From Parietaria judaica (lineage: Eukaryota > Streptophyta > Magnoliopsida > Rosales > Urticaceae), in the NCBI GenBank assembly GCA_954871525.1, contig OX940871.1, positions 21,947,086-22,011,085 on the forward strand: DNA of 64,000 nt, read 5' to 3'. Below are positions 1 through 11,339 of this stretch, piece by piece. A program made the translations under genes and the position numbers. Below the pieces are notes generated by a model. That model saw nothing but the letters and a program-made list of their open reading frames with translations. It was not told the DNA's origin and searched no databases. Within the stretch, counting starts at the first letter, position 1. Every line of letters starts with the position of its first letter.

Positions 1-6
1 AAGGGC

Positions 7-3000
7 CTAAGAATCTTCCTCCCCCCCTACCGCTTCGTTAGTAACCGCTTCGTTGGTAGAGGCGACCGCTTCGGTGGTAACCGCTTCGTTGGTAGAAGTG
101 ACGACCCCATCGTTGGTCCCATACTCATCAAGGCCATCAGTGGCCGAAGAGGCATCCCCACCTACGAAGCGAGACGCCCAATCGGCACCAGCAGAAGGAG
201 GAGCACAAGGAGTGAGCGGAGGAGAATCAGGATCGAGGATGGCCTTGTCATCCAGCTCCCGGGCTTTAGCTTCGTTCTCTTCCTCCAACGTCTTATACTT
301 CGGAAGACGAGGTAGAAGGCTCTCTATTATCGCCGTGGGAGGAGCTTTCTCGAGAAGGCGAGCATTGGCCCCATACGCGGCGGAGCGGCGATGGAAATTG
401 ATAGACTCCTCCAAAGCCGTATACCTCGCCGAGGCGCGCTGCGTTTTGCTTTGGGCCCTCTCGAAGAGGCGTAGGCGTGCCTCGCGCTCGGAATTCGCCT
501 CCGTTTGCGATACCTCGAGTTCTTTTCCGAGGCGTTTCATGCACGAGGCCACTCGAGAGGCGAGTCGGCTCTCCTGCTCGACAGGAACGCCCACCGCCTC
601 GCTGATTTTGGCCAGCTGCCACTTCTTCGCTTCGAGATGCTTCTCGTAGCTTTGCACTATCAGGGAGTGACGTCTATGCTCCCCGTCTAACTCGGCCTTC
701 AGCGCCTCAACCTCCGCCTCAGCTTTAACCTTGTATTCGGCAAGCTCCCTCTCATGAGCCTGGCGAAGCAAAGTCTCTTCCGCCAATTTGGCCCTCGCGA
801 CCTCCAGTTCATCGGAAGTCCGCTCGGCCTCTTCCCGATATTTCCGCTCCCCAAGGACGGAAACCTCGAGATGCGATTCGGTATCGGCAAGCTTAGCTTG
901 GAGGTCGTATATTTCCTGAACGCTCTCACCCGCGCTCATGTTCTCTTCGAGAATGACGGTGTTCAAGCGAGCAAGGGCTTGAAAGAGCGTGGCGGCAGCC
1001 TGACCGTAGCCCCTGATATCGCTCAGAGACAGGCCGGTAGTCCGGGAAGGTTCGGGCCAAAACAGGTCCCGAAGGACCCGGAGAGAGTATCTTTTCCACT
1101 CTTCCGACGAGGAGTCCGAAGTAGGAACCACTGGAAAGCGCTCCGAAAGGGGAAGGGAAAAGCATCCTGGTCCAGAATCGGGAAGAAACTTCGGCAGTGG
1201 AGAAAAAGGAACCTCGGTAGACCGATCGGAAATATCGGCGGAGGAAGAGGCGTTAGCCCCAGAAGCACCGGCATCATCGGTCGGCTCCAAAGAGCCCTCC
1301 GGTCGAGGCACTTCGGGAAAAGCAGAGACATCGAGAGGAGCGACGTCCGCAAGAAGGCCATCCGCTCCTTCGGGGTGGCCCTCGACCAGAGCCTCGTCGG
1401 GAGATAGAAGAGCCCCTTCCGAAGCGCCAGGCCGTCCGACAGGCTCCAGGGCGAGGAGCGCGTCGGCGGTATCGAGCACCTTTTCGGGTAACGAACTCTC
1501 CTCGCCAGCCGTAGGAGCGGCAACCGAAAGTCCCTCCACGGCAGATTCGGGGGGTGCTAAGGAAGGAACCTCCAAGCAAGGAGGCGCGTCGGCACAAGCC
1601 GGAGTCTGAAATTGCAAAGAAAATATATATATACGTGTATATTAGATACCCGAAATCTGCAGGCATCGCGAAAGACGCAGAAGGAAAATTAGATGGTACC
1701 TCGGAGGCCGAGAGGTCTAGCGACGACACCAAATCGATGAAGTCGTCATCGAAACGGAACAGCTCCCGAGAAGAGGGAGAAGGACGAGGAGTTCCCCGAG
1801 CCCCGTCGACGGCTTTGCTGGCCTCGATCGGGGGAGTTGAGGCAAGAACGATCGACGCGGTCGTCCTGGCGAGAACGGCCCCCTCACGAGAAGCGACGGT
1901 GACAGTCTCCGAAGCCGGAGGAATCGCATCGGTCTCCTTAGGTGGGTTGGAGACCTTGTTCTTCTTCGGAGGAGGAGCGTCGCGTGCCCCTTCGGCGGTT
2001 TTCCTCTTCAGGACGACTTTCTCGCGAGGAGGTGCCCGCGAAGAAGTTTGAGCCTCGGGTTCGCGGCGGCTCTCCGAAGGACGAGGCGCGTCCCGAGGGC
2101 GAGTCGCCCCCGAGGAAGTTGACACCTCCGAAGGACGAGAAGCACCAGCGTCGTGCTTGTGTTTTGTTCGCCTCTCTGAGCTGCTCTTCGGAGGCGGAGG
2201 CTTGTCGCTTGAAACGAACCTGTCAGCACCGGTCCGAGGGCCGACGCCCAAGAAACCTGCTTTCGATAGATCCCGATGAGGACTGGAGGACCCACCTCCT
2301 TGTCCTGGATCTCTGCCTTGTCCTGGATCTTGGCCTTGTCCTGGATCTTGGCCTTGACATTGTCGTGGTTCCGAGGACCCACGAGTGGACTTTTGAGTTC
2401 TCTTCTTCGGCTTAGGAGATTGCCGAACAACAGGGGACGAAGGGCCATCTTTTACCTCTTCGAGGCGGAACCCCACCGGCCACAAAGTTTTGGGTGGTTT
2501 ACCCACGATGTGGCAGACTTGATAGAGTCCCGACTCCTTGACACGGGTACTGAAGAAGTCCGTCGTCCAATTCCGAGGAGGATTTTCCAGTAGAACCCGA
2601 ACAACCCCAGCGAAGCGCTCGTCGTCTTATTTATTTGCGACGGGCCTGAACCTAGGCACGTTTTCCTCGATGACCCACTCGGTAGGAAGCGCATCCCAGT
2701 GCGGCCCAAGGGTATGGCGGTCGAGATGCACGAAGAAGTACCTATTCTCCCACCCGGACTCGTTGTTCGGCGTGTTGGTGATGACGTGGGGACGCGTGGC
2801 GGGAGAGAGGAAGAACCGGCCCAGATTCTTCGAGTTCTTCGACCACTTGAAAAGCCGCATCAAGTCCTCCAAGGTTAGATACACTTTCTGCTCGAGGGCA
2901 ATCGCCATGGTACAGATGAGAAGGCGAAGAGCGTTAGGGCTGACCTGACTGATCGGCATCTTATACGCGTGGAGGAAGCACACGACGAGATGAGGCAGTG

Positions 3001-3205
3001 GAAGGTGCAATTCCACCGATCGGAAAAAATGCTCATAAAGAGCGATGTACCTTTCCGGGGGTTCGTCGGCAAGCTCGCCGGACTGAGGAAGACGCAGATA
3101 GCAGAGATTGGAGTCCACATAATGCTTCCTCAAATCCTTCAAATGCCTCTCAGTCATTATGGACTTCGGCGACCGAGTCTTGAAGATCTTTCCCGGATTC
3201 GACAT
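7..3205 (-). pseudogene. Antisense transposon ORF (Transposase_28/'putative gypsy type' family) with one intron and one in-frame stop
   Basis: Exon 1 is 3205-1700, the intron 1699-1606 (94 nt, GT...AG, phase 0), and exon 2 1605-7 ending in TAG. The N-terminal 190 residues contain the globular domain of plant proteins annotated as putative gypsy-type transposase (PF04195-like), with a leucine/proline-rich core around residues 55-85 and a Trp-rich segment near 140-170. The middle is basic and rich in Ser, Pro and Lys. Exon 2 encodes a Glu/Ala/Arg-rich coiled coil (about residues 720-900 of the joined frame) and an acidic tail with short TNEAV-type repeats. A TAA at 2627-2629 interrupts the frame after 192 codons, but reading continues open on both sides, so the stop looks like a single recent lesion. 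The biochemical function of the family is unknown, and 'transposase' is probably a misnomer. A spliced host-like transcript is possible. Confidence 0.75.
2299..2352. repeat. Three tandem copies of an 18-bp unit inside the antisense ORF
   Basis: Three units of CTTGTCCTGGATCTTGGC follow each other; the first differs at the end. A degenerate fourth unit follows to about 2370. On the minus strand they encode a Gly-Gln-Asp-Pro repeat in the low-complexity linker. The 18-bp length keeps the reading frame. Confidence 0.9.
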
Positions 3206-3744
3206 TCTTGACCGGAGGGAAAGATGAACGGGAAGGAATAAAAGATTTTGTTTGAAGAAAGGAGTTTCAAGAAGAGGAGTCGCAGAGAGAGCTTGGGAAA
3301 GACGACCGAGATAAAATGTTTGGGTCGAAGTCGAGGTTTGAATTTATAGAAGGAAACTGGCGAAGCTGGAGAGGCACATTTGGATCCGACGGTCCAGGAT
3401 CGAAGCGAGAAAAATCATCCAACGGTAAAGATCGAAAGAGTCGTTGCGAAACCCAAAAGCACTCGAGTGCGAGAAAACCCCACAATTAATGTGGAATGAT
3501 TGACATCGACTTCCAAGATCTGACAGCCTGGAGAATCGCGCCCAATCAGCATTGTATGGGAACTCGAGGCCATAAGTGGACATGCAAGAAGTGGAAGAGT
3601 CTCCAAAGGACACAACCTCCTCGAAGACCTACCCCTTCGAGAACATACCCTCATCGAAGAACCTCATCGAAGAAAACCTTATCGAGGAATAGTTTTTGAA
3701 TTATTTTATCAACTGTTTCACATCCGATAAAATAGGGGACTAAC

Positions 3745-4423
3745 TGTTAAGGTCAGATTTTGTCAAATCTCTCCTTAACATTATCCCTTGTCGTTTATGA
3801 AATAAACGACATAAAACGAGAGGAAGATCGTTTAAAGAGTCCAGGCCCATCAGAGAATAGGAGAAATTAAGGCCCAGCAAGCGAAGCCCACCAGAAGTCA
3901 TCATCTGACAGAGCCGGCCCAAGACCTCATCGCGAAAAGAGAAGTTCATCGAGAGAAAGCTCTTCGGGAAAGCCAAATCGAACTAAAAGAAGGAGTCATT
4001 CGAGATCGCGAGAAAGAAGGAACGATGGCTCATTCAGTTGAGGATTTCGTGGGATATCCAACGCAAATAAGGGAGGTCAACAACGATCATAGCGAAACAG
4101 AAGGAAACCCTAGCAAGATTCAGGGAACAATCTAGAAGGCCTTCAAACCTATAAATACGAATGTAGACTCAGTATAATTTCATTCAGTACCCAGGATATC
4201 GTGAGTGAGAGAGAGTTATTCTTGAGTCTTTGAGTTTGCTTATTCATAGTATTCTCAATCTCTCAAGGATCATAGTGTGTAACCTTCGATTGTCCGAGCT
4301 ATTAAACGGAAGAAACCGGGTCCTCTCGGAATCATAATAAATCAAGGATATTCGTATTATTCATAATTATCTGTGATTTCGATTATCTTTGTGACTGCAC
4401 GGCGGTAAAAATCGCCCTATACA
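3745..4423 (+). repeat. LTR (3' LTR) of the Ty3/gypsy-like element
   Basis: The LTR starts TGTTAAGG and ends CCTATACA. A TATAAATA box lies at 4150-4157, putting the transcription start near 4180, and AT-rich polyadenylation-like signals lie near 4335. The terminal TGTTAAGG is repeated as its inverse CCTTAACA at 3773-3780, giving a short palindrome at the LTR edge. The TSD cannot be tested because the other end is outside the window. The exact 3' end (4423) is inferred from the TG...CA rule. Confidence 0.7.
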
Positions 4424-6090
4424 GTTATCTTTTTATATCATAAAACCTGGGCTTGATATTACCTAATAAGTGAATATATGTCTAAATTCTAATAATATGC
4501 AAGGAACAAAACAGAACAATTAATATTTTCAATGTTCTATTACTTTGACAATTAATCACAAATTAATGCATATATATATGCCTAATAATATGCAAGGGAC
4601 AAAAGCTACCAATTTCCTACTTTCACCAGTCAAATATAATTTTGACTTATTAAACAAATAGTAGAGACTTTTATTCAACATTATAAATAATTGCGTATCA
4701 AAATCAGAAAAAGTGTGTTTATAGAAAAAAAAAATGAAATTTATTAATCACCGTTCGATCTAAGATGTTTCGATCGCGACCGTAGATTTGAAGGACTCGC
4801 AAACAACAACGCCAGTCATCTCTGTGCTTGGACGTTACAAGTCTTTTGCATGGTGGGAGATAGATATTTATGTCTTTTTAGTGAGTGGTTGTGCTAAAGT
4901 GCGCATGTGTGCGTAAAGGGGCTTTATACTTTCTTTTCTTTTTTTTTTTTAAATTAATTTTTTGCTTTACATATCCTAAAATATTAATTTTGACTTTACA
5001 AACAGTGAAAATATAAATTGAGTTTATTTATGTTTTACTTTTATTATTAATAATATACTTTTTCGTACTTTAGATTTTATTAAGATATTTGCAATATAAG
5101 TACATAATTTATACTGAGTGCATCAATATACACTCAAAATCCACACAATAACATTTAAATCCACTTTTATTTTTGTTATATGCATTTTTTGTAACATATA
5201 AAAATTGGGCTAATTTTGGCAAAACTCAGAGCCCATTAATAAAACTCAAGCCCATCACCAAAGTCAAAGACCCGTGGCCGACGAACTAAGACATTGGCCA
5301 GCCCGGAGTCAAAAAGGCGAAGAGGGCAAGGCCGACGAGGCGACCAGGTTTTTTCTTATGCCCATTATTGTCGTTTTTTCTTATGCATTGTCATTTTTGG
5401 TCTTTCGTAGTCAGGAGGTTCGATTCCTCTGTAGGGTTTTCTAGTCTTCACTCTCAGTCTCAACAACCGCATGTCGTCTCTCTCAACACACCATTATTCC
5501 TCAACTACAAAGGTTTTGAAGTCTCTCCTGTTAACTTGTTACATTTGTGCGGATTGCATTTTTGGTGCCAAGTTGAAATAAAATATTAAAGTATAAATAT
5601 AATCGAAGTCAAGTATTTTTTTTACCGATTTAACCATTTTCAATTTCATTTGAGACATAATGTTTTGTTATACTTTTCAAATCATGGTTTTAAATGTCCC
5701 GTGCCTTGACTATGCCTTTTTTTTTATTATAGATTTGTGGCATGCCCGTGAATAACTATAACCTATCAATATAATATCTTCTTTTCATTGTAACCCTATA
5801 TTTATATTTTCTATAAGTTACAAATATAACTTTTATTTTTATATAATACAACTATAACCTATTAATATGATGTCTTATTATAAGTGTGATTTTTTAGTTA
5901 TTTGTGTTTAATTGTGACAAATAAGTACTTTTGAACCTACATATAATCTTGCCTAAATACTCAAAATTATTTTCCATAATTGATGTCGATATTTCCGTCA
6001 GCATTCGGTATGCCAGTGAAATTTATGCAGTATTTGCGGCATGCTTTTTTTTTTTCTTGGACTTGCACCGACCTTGGCATGACCATAAAC
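4424..6090. other. Intergenic, AT-rich, no gene seen
   Basis: There are no ORFs with recognisable homology. A less AT-rich patch at about 5215-5355, with several AGCCCA-type motifs, resembles the end of a degraded LTR like that at 20400-20500. The rest is AT-rich and featureless. Confidence 0.5.
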
Positions 6091-6604
6091 TAGGGGTGCA
6101 AATAATACCCGGAAACCAGCTAATAATCCGAATCTATATCCAGATTTAAAATCTGTATCCGAATCCGAATCCGAATCCGGATTATTTTAGAACCGGGTAT
6201 GGGTATTGGGTATTAAAACTCTAAAACCCGGGTACTCGGTACCCGGTTTAATACCCGCTTTAATTTAGTTATTTATTTTTCCTTAATTTTTTTAGGGTTT
6301 CTTTCTTAGGGTCCGTGTGTTGTACTTATGCTTTATGCGCGAGATTATTTGTTTTATGCATTTTAATTTTAAGACAATGAATGTGTGATTTTATTTTTGA
6401 GATATAAACTTTTTTTAAAAAGCGGGTAGTAAATCCGAGTAGTTTCCAAAACCAGGTACCGGCTAGTAAATTTGGGTATCAAAAAGTAGATATCCAGATT
6501 GGTACCCGGATGTCGGGTACCGGATCCGGGTATCAATTTTTGGATACCCGTTTTGCGGATCCGAGTACCTCAAAAAACCGGGTACCCTACAGGTTTCACC
6601 CCTA
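6091..6604. mobile_element. Non-autonomous element packed with CCGAATCC and GGTACCCGG motifs
   Basis: The ends are inverted: TAGGGGTGCAAA on the left and TTTCACCCCTA on the right. The inner arms are made of repeated CCGAATCC and CCGGGTACCCGG-like motifs and flank an AT-rich core (about 6250-6420) containing AGGGTTTC-like sequence. A second copy lies at about 59798-60455 with a recognisably similar core. The flanks give only a poor TSD (CCATAAAC versus CGTAAACC), so the superfamily is unassigned. The TAGGGGTG ends resemble those of the hAT MITE at 9723. Confidence 0.65.
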
Positions 6605-6851
6605 CGTAAACCGCAGGGAGCGAAACGGCGTGGAAAACAACATTTATAACCTTGTTTCAAATCACGACGTGCCATAATATTTCATATAATTTTTCTTCAA
6701 ATTCATACACGTTTTAAAATTGGTATGATAAAGCTGCCCCGGGTTTTTCAAGGTCACGGTTTCCAAAAAATCAAAATCTACTAGTCCCGGTTTCAAGTTA
6801 AACCCTATAAATTTATTAATTTTTTAAACTAAATTCGGCTCAAAATCAAAA

Positions 6852-6973
6852 TGGGCTTGGATATTGTGTTGTTACTATTACAGCCCAAAAAACCCAACGA
6901 AAGAAGGTCCACGAGAAGCATCTCTATTCGCGAAGCACCAGATTACTGCCTATAAAGCTAAACACTAACCCTA
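6852..6973 (+). promoter_or_regulatory. eEF1B-beta promoter: site II-type motifs, TATA box, telo-box
   Basis: TGGGCT lies at 6852-6857 and AGCCCA at 6882-6887, both site II-type motifs. TATAAAG is at 6951-6957 and the telo-box core AACCCTA at 6967-6973, at the expected transcription start. Telo-box plus site II is the characteristic promoter grammar of plant translation-machinery genes, which agrees with the coding region downstream. Confidence 0.7.
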
Positions 6974-7046
6974 GCTCGTCTTCCTCTTCGTCCATTTCTC
7001 AAAGCGAAGCCTTCGTTCATCTCTTCTCTCGCCACTCTGCTCTCTG

Positions 7047-7343
7047 GTAAGCTCCGATCTCCAATTCCACTCTCCAATCTTTGCTTCTCAATTCCATTGT
7101 TGATCGGAGATTCGCGATCTTCATTTTCATTTCGAGCTTTCTCTCCTCCGTTTGTGTGGATTTAGGATTTCCGTTTGTAGTTTCATGATCGATATGCGAT
7201 TCGATCCGCTTATGCTTGTTTCTGATTCGATCGTTCTCTTATAGTCAGTCGCTTGAGATTTCTAGATTTCTGTTGAATTCTGCGTTTCCTTCAGCATTTC
7301 GCTTTGTTCCTGATTGGGTTTTTGCCGTTTTCTTCGGTTTCAG
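7047..7343 (+). other. Leader intron in the eEF1B-beta 5' UTR
   Basis: A GTAAGC donor follows CTCTCTG at 7046, and a pyrimidine-rich tract leads to TTTCAG ending at 7343, 19 nt before the ATG. Pyrimidine-rich leader exons followed by a 5' UTR intron are common in highly expressed plant translation-factor genes and often enhance expression. Confidence 0.75.
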
Positions 7344-7362
7344 AAAAGAGCAACGTTTACCA

Positions 7363-8688
7363 ATGGCTGTTGCATTCCACGACCTCTCCTCGGCCTCCGG
7401 GCTGAAGAAGCTCGACGAGTACCTCTTGTCTCGCAGTTACATCTCGGGGTAAGAAGCGTAATCAGGCGTTTAAATTGTCTTCTTAATGCAATCGCGCGTT
7501 GATGCCACGGCGGGCTGATCTGTTTGTTTGTGATTTCTCACCAGGTATCAAGCCTCGAAGGATGATATCACTGTGCATGCTGCTCTGTCAACGGCCCCGT
7601 CTGCAGAGTATGTGAACGTGTCCCGTTGGTACACCCACATTGAGGCGCTTCTGAGGATCTCGTAAGTTCGCAAAATAAACAGTTTTATTATTTTGGACTT
7701 GTATGGTAGTTTGTGTTGTTGCTTATGGTTCTCTGCTTTGCATTGTAGTGGTGTTGCCGGAGAAGGTTGTGGAGTCGTTGTTGAGGGCTCTGCTCCCATC
7801 ACCGAGGAGGCCGTGGCTACCCCACCAGCTGGCGACTCAAAGGTAAGTATAACCGTGGTGTTTTTGTCGCTCGTATAAAAGTCTGAATCTTTTTGTTGAA
7901 ATATCAATATATTTAAGGAGAAGAGTGGATGACTTATCATGGGTCTACTAATTCTTTCAGGCCGCTGCTGCTGAAGAGGATGATGACGATGATGTTGATC
8001 TCTTCGGAGAGGAGACCGAGGAAGAGAAAAAGGCAGCTGAAGAGCGTGCAGCATCCATCAAGGCATCGACCAAGAAGAAAGAGAGTAAGTTCGTTGTTTT
8101 TGTGTGTGCTTGTATATTGAATTTTAATTTCTTATGTTCTTTGGATCTTAATTATATTGAATTTTAATTTCTTATGTTCTTATGTGATGATTAGGCGGCA
8201 AGTCCTCAGTTCTGTTGGACGTGAAGCCTTGGGATGATGAGACTGACATGAAGAAGCTCGAGGAGGCTGTTAGAAGTGTCGAGATGGAGGGACTCTTCTG
8301 GGGAGCATGTATGTTCATACTAAATTTCAACCAAATTTTTCTCGCAAACCACTTATAATCTTATGTGCATTATTAATATTTTTAATATGTTTCTTACGTA
8401 ATTTCCTTTTTTGATTTGACAGCCAAGCTTATCCCTGTCGGGTACGGCATCAAGAAGTTGCAGATCATGATGACCATTGTGGATGATCTGGTTTCCGTGG
8501 ATGATCTGGTTGAAGAGCGTCTCACTGTTGAACCAATCAACGAGTACGTCCAGAGTTGCGACATTGTAGCCTTCAACAAAATCTGTAAGCTTTCTTCTTT
8601 CTATGACTGCGTCTACTCGTGTTTTCTCATGTTCGCTTTCTTTCGATGAGTTACTTGTTCATTCATGTTTGTTTTTCTTGTGGCAGAA
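7363..8688 (+). CDS. Translation elongation factor 1B subunit beta (EF-1-beta, guanine nucleotide exchange factor)
   Basis: The CDS joins 7363-7448, 7545-7661, 7749-7842, 7961-8084, 8195-8308, 8423-8584 and 8687-8688, giving 232 aa, the usual length of plant eEF1B-beta. The N-terminal part (about 1-75) is the GST-C-like eEF1B-gamma interaction region. An acidic linker follows at about 100-125 ([14 protein letters not shown]). The C-terminal exchange domain (about 145-232) contains KPWDDETDM, the [11 protein letters not shown] core and the conserved end [12 protein letters not shown]. The protein reloads eEF1A with GTP during cytosolic elongation. All introns are GT-AG and all phases agree. 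The stop TAA is split by the last intron: T at 8584 and AA at 8687-8688. The start is the first ATG after the leader intron, in good context (ACCAATGGC). Confidence 0.97.
8114..8181. repeat. 28-bp direct duplication in eEF1B-beta intron
   Basis: The segment beginning ATATTGAATTTTAATTTC occurs at 8114-8141 and again at 8154-8181, 40 bp apart, just before the splice acceptor at 8194. It looks like a simple slippage duplication. Confidence 0.85.
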
Positions 8689-9195
8689 TTAGAGCTAGCC
8701 GGGATTTCGAGAAGGAAGATCATTTAGGTGCCAAATTTTGTTCGTGGTGGAATATGTAATGCTTGGTGTTATTGTGATGAATTGATTTTGAACTAAATCA
8801 ACTATCATATTGATTAAAAAGCCAGTCAGACCATTTTGAATTAATTGTGTGGTTTCTTTTTCTTGTCTATTCTTGCTTTTGTTTGTGAGGAATATGTTGT
8901 GTGATGTTCGTTTCAGTCATGGTAATTTGGGATAAAAGAAATGCTGTTATGATTACTATCAAGGACATGTGACCACCTTAAATAAAATCATTATCGCCAC
9001 TTGAGAGGTGAGTAATGGCTTTTAAATTTTTCCGGTCCCGTCCTGGTTTATTGATTTTCCGATAATCGGAACGGGGCCGGCCAATACATCTGTGATGGAG
9101 TATGCATTGTAATGTATATCAGTCTTTACCTATACAGCCCCTTGAGACTTACCCTCTCACCTTTACCAAGTAGTATTTCATTGAATTAAATAATT
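8689..9195. other. eEF1B-beta 3' UTR and short intergenic stretch
   Basis: The first 200 bases are AT-rich sequence compatible with a 3' UTR. No ORF or repeat of note is seen before the MITE at 9196. Confidence 0.5.
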
Positions 9196-9648
9196 GGGCT
9201 TATTAGCAAAATACTCAATTAGAGTCAAATTATTTCAAAAAATACTCAAGGTTTAATTAATCCAAATCATACTCATTTTAAAGATTATTTTTCAATAATA
9301 CCCCTACAACCTCGACCCTCTATGTAATTGCAGTTACATAAGTGTATCTGTAGATACAATATTATGACTGCAGTTACAAGTGTAACCGTAAATACAATAT
9401 TATAACTGCAATTATATAAGTGTAACTTTAGTACACTATTGTAGCTGTAATACAAAAGTGTATTTATCGTTACAAACGTCTTAACTCCAGGCTTGGTCCT
9501 ATACTCTTTTTATTTTTTGCGAGACCTGTGATACCAATGTGATTACAAAAGTGTAACTCAGCCCAAATGAGTATTTCTTTAATTTTAGCAGACCTTTGAG
9601 TATTTTTATAAAAGTTTGACCCTAATTGAGTATTATGCTAGAAAGCCC
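9196..9648. mobile_element. MITE with about 30-bp imperfect terminal inverted repeats
   Basis: The left end (GGGCTTATTAGCAAAATACT) and the reverse complement of the right end (GGGCTTTCTAGCATAATACT) match at most positions and continue with AATTAG(A/G)GTCAAA. No convincing TSD was found. The interior (9331-9465) has three or four degenerate copies of a unit rich in GTTAC, AAGTGTAA and TACAATATTAT. There is no coding capacity. Confidence 0.7.
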
Positions 9649-9722
9649 TTTATATTGATTAGCGTAGTAAAATTCAAGAGCTTAGCTAGTAAAATAAAGT
9701 GACTTGGATGACTCATTATCCC

Positions 9723-10101
9723 TTAGGGGTGGCAATTCGAGTTTCGTGTTCGTACCGGGTCTTAATCATTTTTTTTACTTATTTTATGTAGACCCAGACC
9801 TGCCCCATTTATTAATCGTGTTAGAAGATGAGACCCAGGCCCGCCTCATTTAAATATCGTGTTTATCATGTCTACCCGTTTAACCCATTTAACATATTCA
9901 TGTATTGTAAAATGTTAAAATCATTTAATTTAATCGTGTCTAATTGGGTCTCGTCGTGTTATCGTGTTCGTGCCGTGTTTACCCGTTATTTAATCGTGTT
10001 CGACACAGTTGGACCTATATCCATTTATGGTAGACCCAAACCCGTTTTAATCGTGTCGTAACCGTTTCGTGTTACGTGTCCCGACCCAAATTGCCACCCC
10101 T
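9723..10101. mobile_element. hAT-type MITE (379 bp) with 8-bp TSD ATTATCCC
   Basis: TAGGGGTGGCAATT at the left end is exactly inverted at the right end (AATTGCCACCCCTA). The 8-bp duplication ATTATCCC lies at 9715-9722 and 10102-10109. The interior is full of TCGTGT and ACCCG motifs. Diverged relatives may lie at 15835-15990 and 24250-24710. An 8-bp TSD is typical of the hAT superfamily. There is no transposase. Confidence 0.85.
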
Positions 10102-10121
10102 ATTATCCCATGACTCTCTAG

Positions 10122-11323
10122 CAAGGATCGAAATTTTGCGATTTTCGTTCGATTTTCGTTCGATTATCGCTCAAAACACGCATCTCGGTAAGTTATCTCC
10201 CTTAATTGTTTTCGTTTTATAATTTTCGCGATTTTTTGGGGGGGACAGTGAACAACTTTTCGTTTTAGGTTTTCAAGTGTTAATTTTTGAAAACTGAAGG
10301 ACTTATCGCTAAATAACGAAAAGTCACAGTGATCAAAGGCTACTTTTTCTGCAGACCTGGGTGATTTTAGGGGCTTTACGAAGTGTTATATAATTGCGGC
10401 AAAACTACTTAGTTTTTTGGAAATTATTGATTTGAGCTAGTTACTCTAATATTTTGATGTAGTTTTATTTTATAAAATTGTATATAATTTATAAAATAAC
10501 GTGTTGACATACATTTTTTTTAATTTGAAGTTTTACTGAGTTGTAATTTTATCACGGCAAAAGATTATATGTTTTGAAAATTGGTTAATTTGAGCTATTT
10601 AATCAAATATTTTGGTGAAATTTCGTTCTATAATATTGTATATGATTTATAAACAGTTAGGTTGGAATAATATTTTTATTAAATTTGACATTTTCTAAAA
10701 TAATGCGACAAAAGTACAATATTTAGATAATTTGTTAAATTGAGCTAGTTCTTCAAAAAAAAATTAATAAATTCAACTGTGCAGATTTTAGAAAATTAAT
10801 AATTGGTGATTTTCAAATATTTATTTTTTTAAATATGACTTGGATTTTTTAAGTTGCAAAATTTATTAAAAAAACATATTTTATTTAATAGTACGTAATT
10901 AAATAGAACATTTGACTTATAAAATAACTTACAAGTTACAACTTATAATTTGTATATAATAATTTTTCATTTTTTCTTATAATTTATTTGTATAGAATAA
11001 TTTTAATTTGTAAATATTAATTTGTAACTTATAAATTATCATTTTTATTAATATATTATAATTGTTAATAAATGATAATTTAATAATATATATTAATATG
11101 TTTATATTTTGTGATATTAGTATTTTATGTTATGTTGTTAGAGTAAAATATGTATGAGTTTTTTTTATAAGTTTTCCATCGTTATCCATCGATAAGTTCG
11201 ATAAGTTTCGATAACGGCAAACGAAAAGTTTTATAGGTTTTCCATCGATAAATTCATCGACAAATGATTAATCCATCGATAACGGCAAACGATTTATCGG
11301 CAAAAACGGCATTCAAATCCTTG
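10122..11323. mobile_element. Non-autonomous hAT element (1.2 kb) with perfect 8-bp TSD CTCTCTAG
   Basis: The termini are CAAGGATCGAAAT and ATTCAAATCCTTG. CTCTCTAG flanks the element at 10114-10121 and 11324-11331. Both ends carry ATCGATAA/CGTTATCG-type motifs ('cgataacggcaaacg') and the core is AT-rich and non-coding. It belongs with the elements at 30592, 33535 and 59402, which share CAAGG termini. Confidence 0.9.
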
Positions 11324-11339
11324 CTCTCTAGAGACCAAA

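Larger units (their letters stand above)
1..4423 (+). mobile_element. 3' part of a Ty3/gypsy-like LTR retrotransposon (truncated by window edge)
   Basis: A 679-bp LTR (3745-4423) is preceded by a purine-rich tract (about 3727-3739) and by an ORF in the opposite orientation (3205 down to 7). The LTR's TATA box reads on the plus strand, so the element is transcribed left to right and the internal ORF is antisense. Gag-pol and the 5' LTR would lie before base 1 and are not visible. Antisense extra ORFs next to the 3' LTR are known from plant Tat-lineage elements such as Grande. I assign the lineage by this architecture only, because no polymerase domain is in view. Confidence 0.75.

Noticed and set aside
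53..649. 198-codon plus-strand ORF
   Set aside because: It is the shadow of the high-GC antisense transposon ORF on the other strand; Arg/Ser-rich with no domain.
1606..1649. Short 44-nt intron (donor at 1649) in the antisense ORF
   Set aside because: It leaves the exons out of frame and is too short for plants. The donor at 1699 gives 94 nt and a phase-0 join.
9196..9648. 9-bp TSD for this MITE
   Set aside because: The flanks (TAAATAATT and TTTATATTG) do not match.
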